Positions 60,818 through 64,000 of a stretch of DNA of 64,000 nucleotides are shown here, piece by piece (the stretch's first letter is position 1; each line of letters starts with the position of its first letter). A program made the position numbers and the translations under genes. Below the pieces are notes generated by a model. The model worked only from the letters and a program-made list of their open reading frames with translations, was not told where the DNA came from and searched no databases. Source of the stretch: an uncultured Parabacteroides sp. (GTDB taxonomy: Bacteria > Bacteroidota > Bacteroidia > Bacteroidales > Tannerellaceae); the NCBI GenBank assembly GCA_949296075.1, contig CASFNG010000004.1, forward strand, positions 62,001-126,000, written 5' to 3'.

Positions 60818-61477
60818 ATGGAAAGGAAGTTACAGCAGACGGCGGATGGGAGTCATACCCTGTACATCCCGGAGCTGGATGAGCATTATCATTCGGTGAA
60901 CGGGGCTTTGCGGGAGGCGGAACATATCTTTATCGAGGCAGGGTTAAGAAGCCTGCCGAGGCGGGAACTCCGGGTCTTGGAGATTGGTTTCGGGACGGGC
61001 TTGAACGCTTTCCTCACGTGGAAAGAGGCAGAACAGGCCTTGATCCCCCGGATTGATTATTATACGGTGGAGCTATATCCGCTGCCTTTGGATCTGGCGC
61101 GGAGATTGAATTATGGGCAGTTGGCTTGGCCCGGGCGGGAGGAGCGCTTTCTCGCCTTGCATGAAGCCGAGTGGGGCGTAGATGTTCCCTTGTCTGAGCG
61201 ATTTGTCCTGCATAAGATACAGGGAGATAGCAACACGGTTTGTTTGCCAGAAGGGATTGATTTGGTTTATTTCGATGCCTTCGCTCCCGATAAGCAACCG
61301 GAAATGTGGAATCAGGCGATCTATGATCGGTTATATGCTTGTGTTGTTCCGGAGGGAATAATCGTGACTTATTGCGCGAAGGGGGAGGTGCGCCGCGGGA
61401 TGCAAGCGGCAGGTTTTAAGATGAGCCGCCTTCCCGGGCCTCCGGGAAAGCGGCATATGCTGAAAGGAATCAGATGA
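60818..61477 (+). CDS. mnmD: tRNA (mnm5s2U34) methyltransferase MnmD
   Basis: This enzyme makes the last methylation of the wobble uridine in tRNA-Lys, -Glu and -Gln, the domain fused to MnmC in enterobacteria. The 219-residue product has LDEHYHSVNGALREAEHIF near the N-terminus, SAM motif I LRVLEIGFGTGLNAFL, and the catalytic FDAFAPDKQPEMWN. Stand-alone MnmD is normal in Bacteroidetes. Its stop overlaps the convergent trxA stop by 8 bp. A TTG nine codons upstream is in frame but lies in the promoter. Confidence 0.94.
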   Translation: MERKLQQTADGSHTLYIPELDEHYHSVNGALREAEHIFIEAGLRSLPRRELRVLEIGFGTGLNAFLTWKEAEQALIPRIDYYTVELYPLPLDLARRLNYGQLAWPGREERFLALHEAEWGVDVPLSERFVLHKIQGDSNTVCLPEGIDLVYFDAFAPDKQPEMWNQAIYDRLYACVVPEGIIVTYCAKGEVRRGMQAAGFKMSRLPGPPGKRHMLKGIR

Positions 61478-61784
61478 TCGCCTCGATTTTCTGGACGAAT
61501 TTGTCTTTTGTTGTGGCACCCACGATCTTATCCACCATCTTGCCGTCCTTGAAGAAGATGACGGTCGGGATATTACGGATGCCGAATTGTCCGACAACAT
61601 CGTCGTTCTCGTCCACGTTCATTTTACCGATCGTCACACGGCCCTCGTATTCGGATGCCAACTCGTCGATGATCGGGGATACCATGCGGCAAGGACCGCA
61701 CCATTCTGCCCAGAAGTCAAGTACCATGGGCTTACCGGAGTTTACATACTCCTCGAAATTCGCGTCAGTGATTTGTAGTGCCAT
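61470..61784 (-). CDS. trxA: Thioredoxin
   Basis: The 104-residue cytoplasmic disulfide reductase has the active site WCGPCRM and the cis-Pro motif RNIPTVIFFKDG, with the normal TrxA length and no signal peptide. It has a promoter (61864-61896) with a leader of about 70 nt. It overlaps mnmD at the 3' end. Confidence 0.97.
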   Translation of the reverse strand: MALQITDANFEEYVNSGKPMVLDFWAEWCGPCRMVSPIIDELASEYEGRVTIGKMNVDENDDVVGQFGIRNIPTVIFFKDGKMVDKIVGATTKDKFVQKIEAII

Positions 61785-61863
61785 ATTGAATTGTGTATTA
61801 AATGTTTCCGTAAATGAGGATCCCTTTCCGGAAACCCTCTCCGTCTAACTCTTTTCGCGGGGT

Positions 61864-61896
61864 CAAAAATACAAATTCTTTATAACCTCGCACAAC
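61864..61896 (-). promoter_or_regulatory. trxA: Promoter of trxA
   Basis: On the minus strand GTTG (plus 61893-61896) and TATTTTTG (plus 61864-61871) are 21 bp apart, a good -33/-7 match. The -33 element lies just before the dnaE stop codon. Confidence 0.6.
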
Positions 61897-61897
61897 T

Positions 61898-64000
61898 TTA
61901 TCCATTAATTTTGAAATCGATGTTCTCGTTCTCTTGCAAAAAGTCGATCAACTCCCGGGTGACGTTGAGCCGGATATTTTTGGAGAAAAGGTTCAAGGCG
62001 ATGTTATGCTCTCCATCGACCACCTTAAAGTAAAGCAGGCTTCGTCCCGGGTTCTTCTTGATCAGCACCGAAAGCTCGTTGATCGTCGGCTCGTCGAGGT
62101 CATGTATCGGGACGGTGATGCTGATTTTCTCGATCAACCGTTCCTTCTCGTCTTGCAAGAGCCGTATACTTCCGATCCGGAAGTCGAGCTTCTTCGGGTC
62201 CCACCGTCCCGGCTCTACACGGGCGGTTATCAGGAGGTACATCCCGATCTTCCCGTACTTGCTGTATTCGATATAGTCCTGCCCGAACAAAGGAATCTCC
62301 CCGCTTCCGCTAAAGTCCTCTATTTTCAGGATACCATAGGGCTTCCCGTTCTTGGTTGTCCCTTCCCGGAAGCCGGTGACGATGCCTCCCATCAGGAGTT
62401 CCCGCCCTTGTAGGTTTTCCCGTTCGTTGATCTCGGCCATCCCGGTATTGCATACATATTTCAAAATGATCCGATATTCATCCAAAGGATGTGCGGATAG
62501 ATAGATCCCCACCAGATCCTTCTCCTTGTTCAACCGTTCAAGATCGCTCCAACGTTCGCATTGGGGTATCTCCGGCTTGGCGATGGCCACGAAAGCGTCG
62601 CCCCCGAACAGCGAATTAGCCGCCGTGAGTTTATCCATCTGGTACTTGTTGCCGTAGCGTACCAGCACGTCGAGAAATTGCTCTCCCTTGCCATTATCGG
62701 CGAGGAATTGCTCGCGTTGGATCCCGAAATTGTCGAAGGCCCCGGCCAAGGCGAGCGACTCGATATTCTTCTTGTTGCAGGCCGTGAGGCTTACCCGTTC
62801 CACGAAATCGAAAATGTCCTTGTATGGACCGTTTTTCTGGCGCTCCTCGATGATATTCTCTACCGCCGATTCGCCCACTCCTTTCACCGCCCCTAACCCG
62901 AAGCGGATATTCTTGTTCTTGTCCACGCTGAACTTCAGGATAGACTCGTTCACGTCCGGGCCCAGCACTTGGATACCCATCGCCTTGCATTCGTCCATGA
63001 ACTTCGTTATGTCGGTGATGTTCGAGAGGCTTCGGCTCAGCACCGCCGCCATATATTCCGACGGATAGTTCGCTTTCAGGTAGGCCGTCTGATAAGCGAC
63101 CCACGAATAACAGGTCGCATGGCTCTTGTTGAAGGCGTAAGAGGCGAATTTCTCCCAGTCAGACCAGATCTTGTTCAGTGTCTCCGCCTGGTAACCGTTC
63201 GCCTGTCCACCCGCCATGAATTTGGACTTCAGGTGGTTCATCTTCTCGATCAGCTTCTTTCCCATCGCCTTACGCAGGGCATCGCTTTCCCCTCGGGTGA
63301 AGTTGGCGAGCAAGCGCGACAACAGCATGACCTGCTCCTGATAGACGGTGATCCCATAGGTGTCCTTCAAATACCGTTCCATGACCGGAATGTCATACTT
63401 GATCTCCTCCTGTCCCTGTTTACGGGCGATGAACGAGGGAATATAATCCATAGGCCCCGGGCGATAAAGGGCGTTCATGGCGATCAAGTCCTCGAACTTA
63501 GACGGTTGCAGTTCCTTCAGGTACTTCTGCATACCCGCCGACTCAAACTGGAACGTGCCCGTCGTTTTCCCTTCGCAATATAACTTATAAGTGGCTGGAT
63601 CCTCCAAGCTGATATGATCGATGTCCAGCTCATGGCCGGTCGTCAGCCGGATGTTTTCTATCGCCTCCTTGATGATCGATAACGTCTTCAGCCCGAGGAA
63701 GTCCATCTTGATCAATCCGGTCTCCTCGATCACGGATCCCTCGTATTGGGTGACGAGCATTTCCTCGCCCGTATCCTTGTCTTTCGCCGTGCTGACAGGT
63801 ACGACATCCGATATGTCATATCGTCCGATGATGACACCGCAAGCGTGTACGCCCGTGTTGCGGACGTTCCCTTCCAGCATCTGCGCATATTTTAAGGTAT
63901 CACGTGCGAGTGGATCGTTACCCGTGGCGGCCTCTTTCAGTTCCGGAACGTAATTGATCGCGTCTTTCAGCTTGAATTTTTTCATGTCCGGGATCTTATC
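61898..64000 (-). CDS. dnaE: DNA polymerase III alpha subunit, C-terminal part (5' truncated by window edge)
   Basis: The 700 visible residues are the C-terminal part of the replicative polymerase. They include the palm/fingers region (GVHACGVIIGRYDISDVVP, GRYDISD, RPGPMDYIP, the catalytic-domain motif KTTGTFQFES and YQEQVMLL), the beta-binding helix-hairpin-helix part (GLGAVKGVGESAVENIIEER) and an OB-fold near the C-terminus (LQGRELLMGGIVTGFREGTT). The frame is open to base 64000, so the N-terminal PHP region and roughly 500 more residues lie beyond the window. Confidence 0.95.
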   Translation of the reverse strand, partial: DKIPDMKKFKLKDAINYVPELKEAATGNDPLARDTLKYAQMLEGNVRNTGVHACGVIIGRYDISDVVPVSTAKDKDTGEEMLVTQYEGSVIEETGLIKMDFLGLKTLSIIKEAIENIRLTTGHELDIDHISLEDPATYKLYCEGKTTGTFQFESAGMQKYLKELQPSKFEDLIAMNALYRPGPMDYIPSFIARKQGQEEIKYDIPVMERYLKDTYGITVYQEQVMLLSRLLANFTRGESDALRKAMGKKLIEKMNHLKSKFMAGGQANGYQAETLNKIWSDWEKFASYAFNKSHATCYSWVAYQTAYLKANYPSEYMAAVLSRSLSNITDITKFMDECKAMGIQVLGPDVNESILKFSVDKNKNIRFGLGAVKGVGESAVENIIEERQKNGPYKDIFDFVERVSLTACNKKNIESLALAGAFDNFGIQREQFLADNGKGEQFLDVLVRYGNKYQMDKLTAANSLFGGDAFVAIAKPEIPQCERWSDLERLNKEKDLVGIYLSAHPLDEYRIILKYVCNTGMAEINERENLQGRELLMGGIVTGFREGTTKNGKPYGILKIEDFSGSGEIPLFGQDYIEYSKYGKIGMYLLITARVEPGRWDPKKLDFRIGSIRLLQDEKERLIEKISITVPIHDLDEPTINELSVLIKKNPGRSLLYFKVVDGEHNIALNLFSKNIRLNVTRELIDFLQENENIDFKING

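Noticed and set aside
1-64000. CRISPR arrays, insertion sequences, integrases or phage genes
   Set aside because: No regularly spaced identical repeats, transposase, integrase or phage motifs were seen anywhere in the window; the phased TTTCC motifs are too short and degenerate to be a CRISPR array.

Overview
The window looks like chromosome from a Bacteroidales bacterium, most probably Parabacteroides or a close Tannerellaceae relative. The evidence is a complete porP-porK-porL-porM-porN type IX secretion (T9SS) operon, SusC/SusD receptors, ECF sigma/FecR pairs, a surface protein with a DUF6383-like C-terminus, and recurrent TAnnTTTG/TAnnTTCG -7 boxes with few Shine-Dalgarno sequences. The genus is inferred from gene content only. 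No insertion sequence, phage, integrase or CRISPR array was recognised.

Layout. 1-12,000: tail of an outer-membrane barrel protein, asd, a secreted lamin-tail-domain protein, a C11 (clostripain) lipoprotein peptidase, a GHL10-type lipoprotein, uvrA, and a T9SS-sorted protein. 12,000-19,100: a 1334-residue surface protein, HflX, and a cellulase-like enzyme. 19,100-25,200: a potassium/proton antiporter, a large transglutaminase-like lipoprotein, a methyltransferase, a cobalamin adenosyltransferase and a DUF2795 protein. 25,200-31,650: the T9SS core operon, followed by a structured RNA candidate and a strong terminator. 31,650-42,350: ECF sigma and FecR genes facing away from each other, SusC, SusD, a metallophosphoesterase, an MBL-fold protein and a carboxypeptidase-regulatory-domain protein. 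42,350-50,200: an NAD(P)-binding protein, tRNA-Lys, an AI-2E family permease, PBP4/DacB, two transporters and trpS. 49,700-56,400: a second sigma/FecR pair, a putative outer-membrane protein, an FtsX-type permease and a two-component system. 56,400-64,000: an S9 peptidase, NudC, a small secreted protein, MnmD, thioredoxin and the 3' two thirds of dnaE.

How the genes fit together. The T9SS operon builds the export machine. At least two other genes here encode likely cargo (9885-11678 with a sorting-type C-terminus, 12258-16262 with a DUF6383-like C-terminus), and 1575-3941 is a third possibility. The sigma/FecR/SusC(STN)/SusD cluster has the layout of a trans-envelope-regulated nutrient-uptake locus, and its two hydrolase-type partners hint at a phosphorylated substrate. 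The histidine kinase and AAA-less NtrC-like regulator are divergent from an FtsX permease and share with it a promoter region carrying two perfect 15-bp palindromes.

The observations most worth a second look are the folded RNA candidate at 31455-31570, the AAA-less regulator and its palindromes, a family of about 20-23-bp phased TTTCC/GGAAA motifs in many intergenic regions, and the mosaic-looking surface protein gene. All folding and motif calls were made by eye. Database comparison, structure prediction and covariation could not be run.
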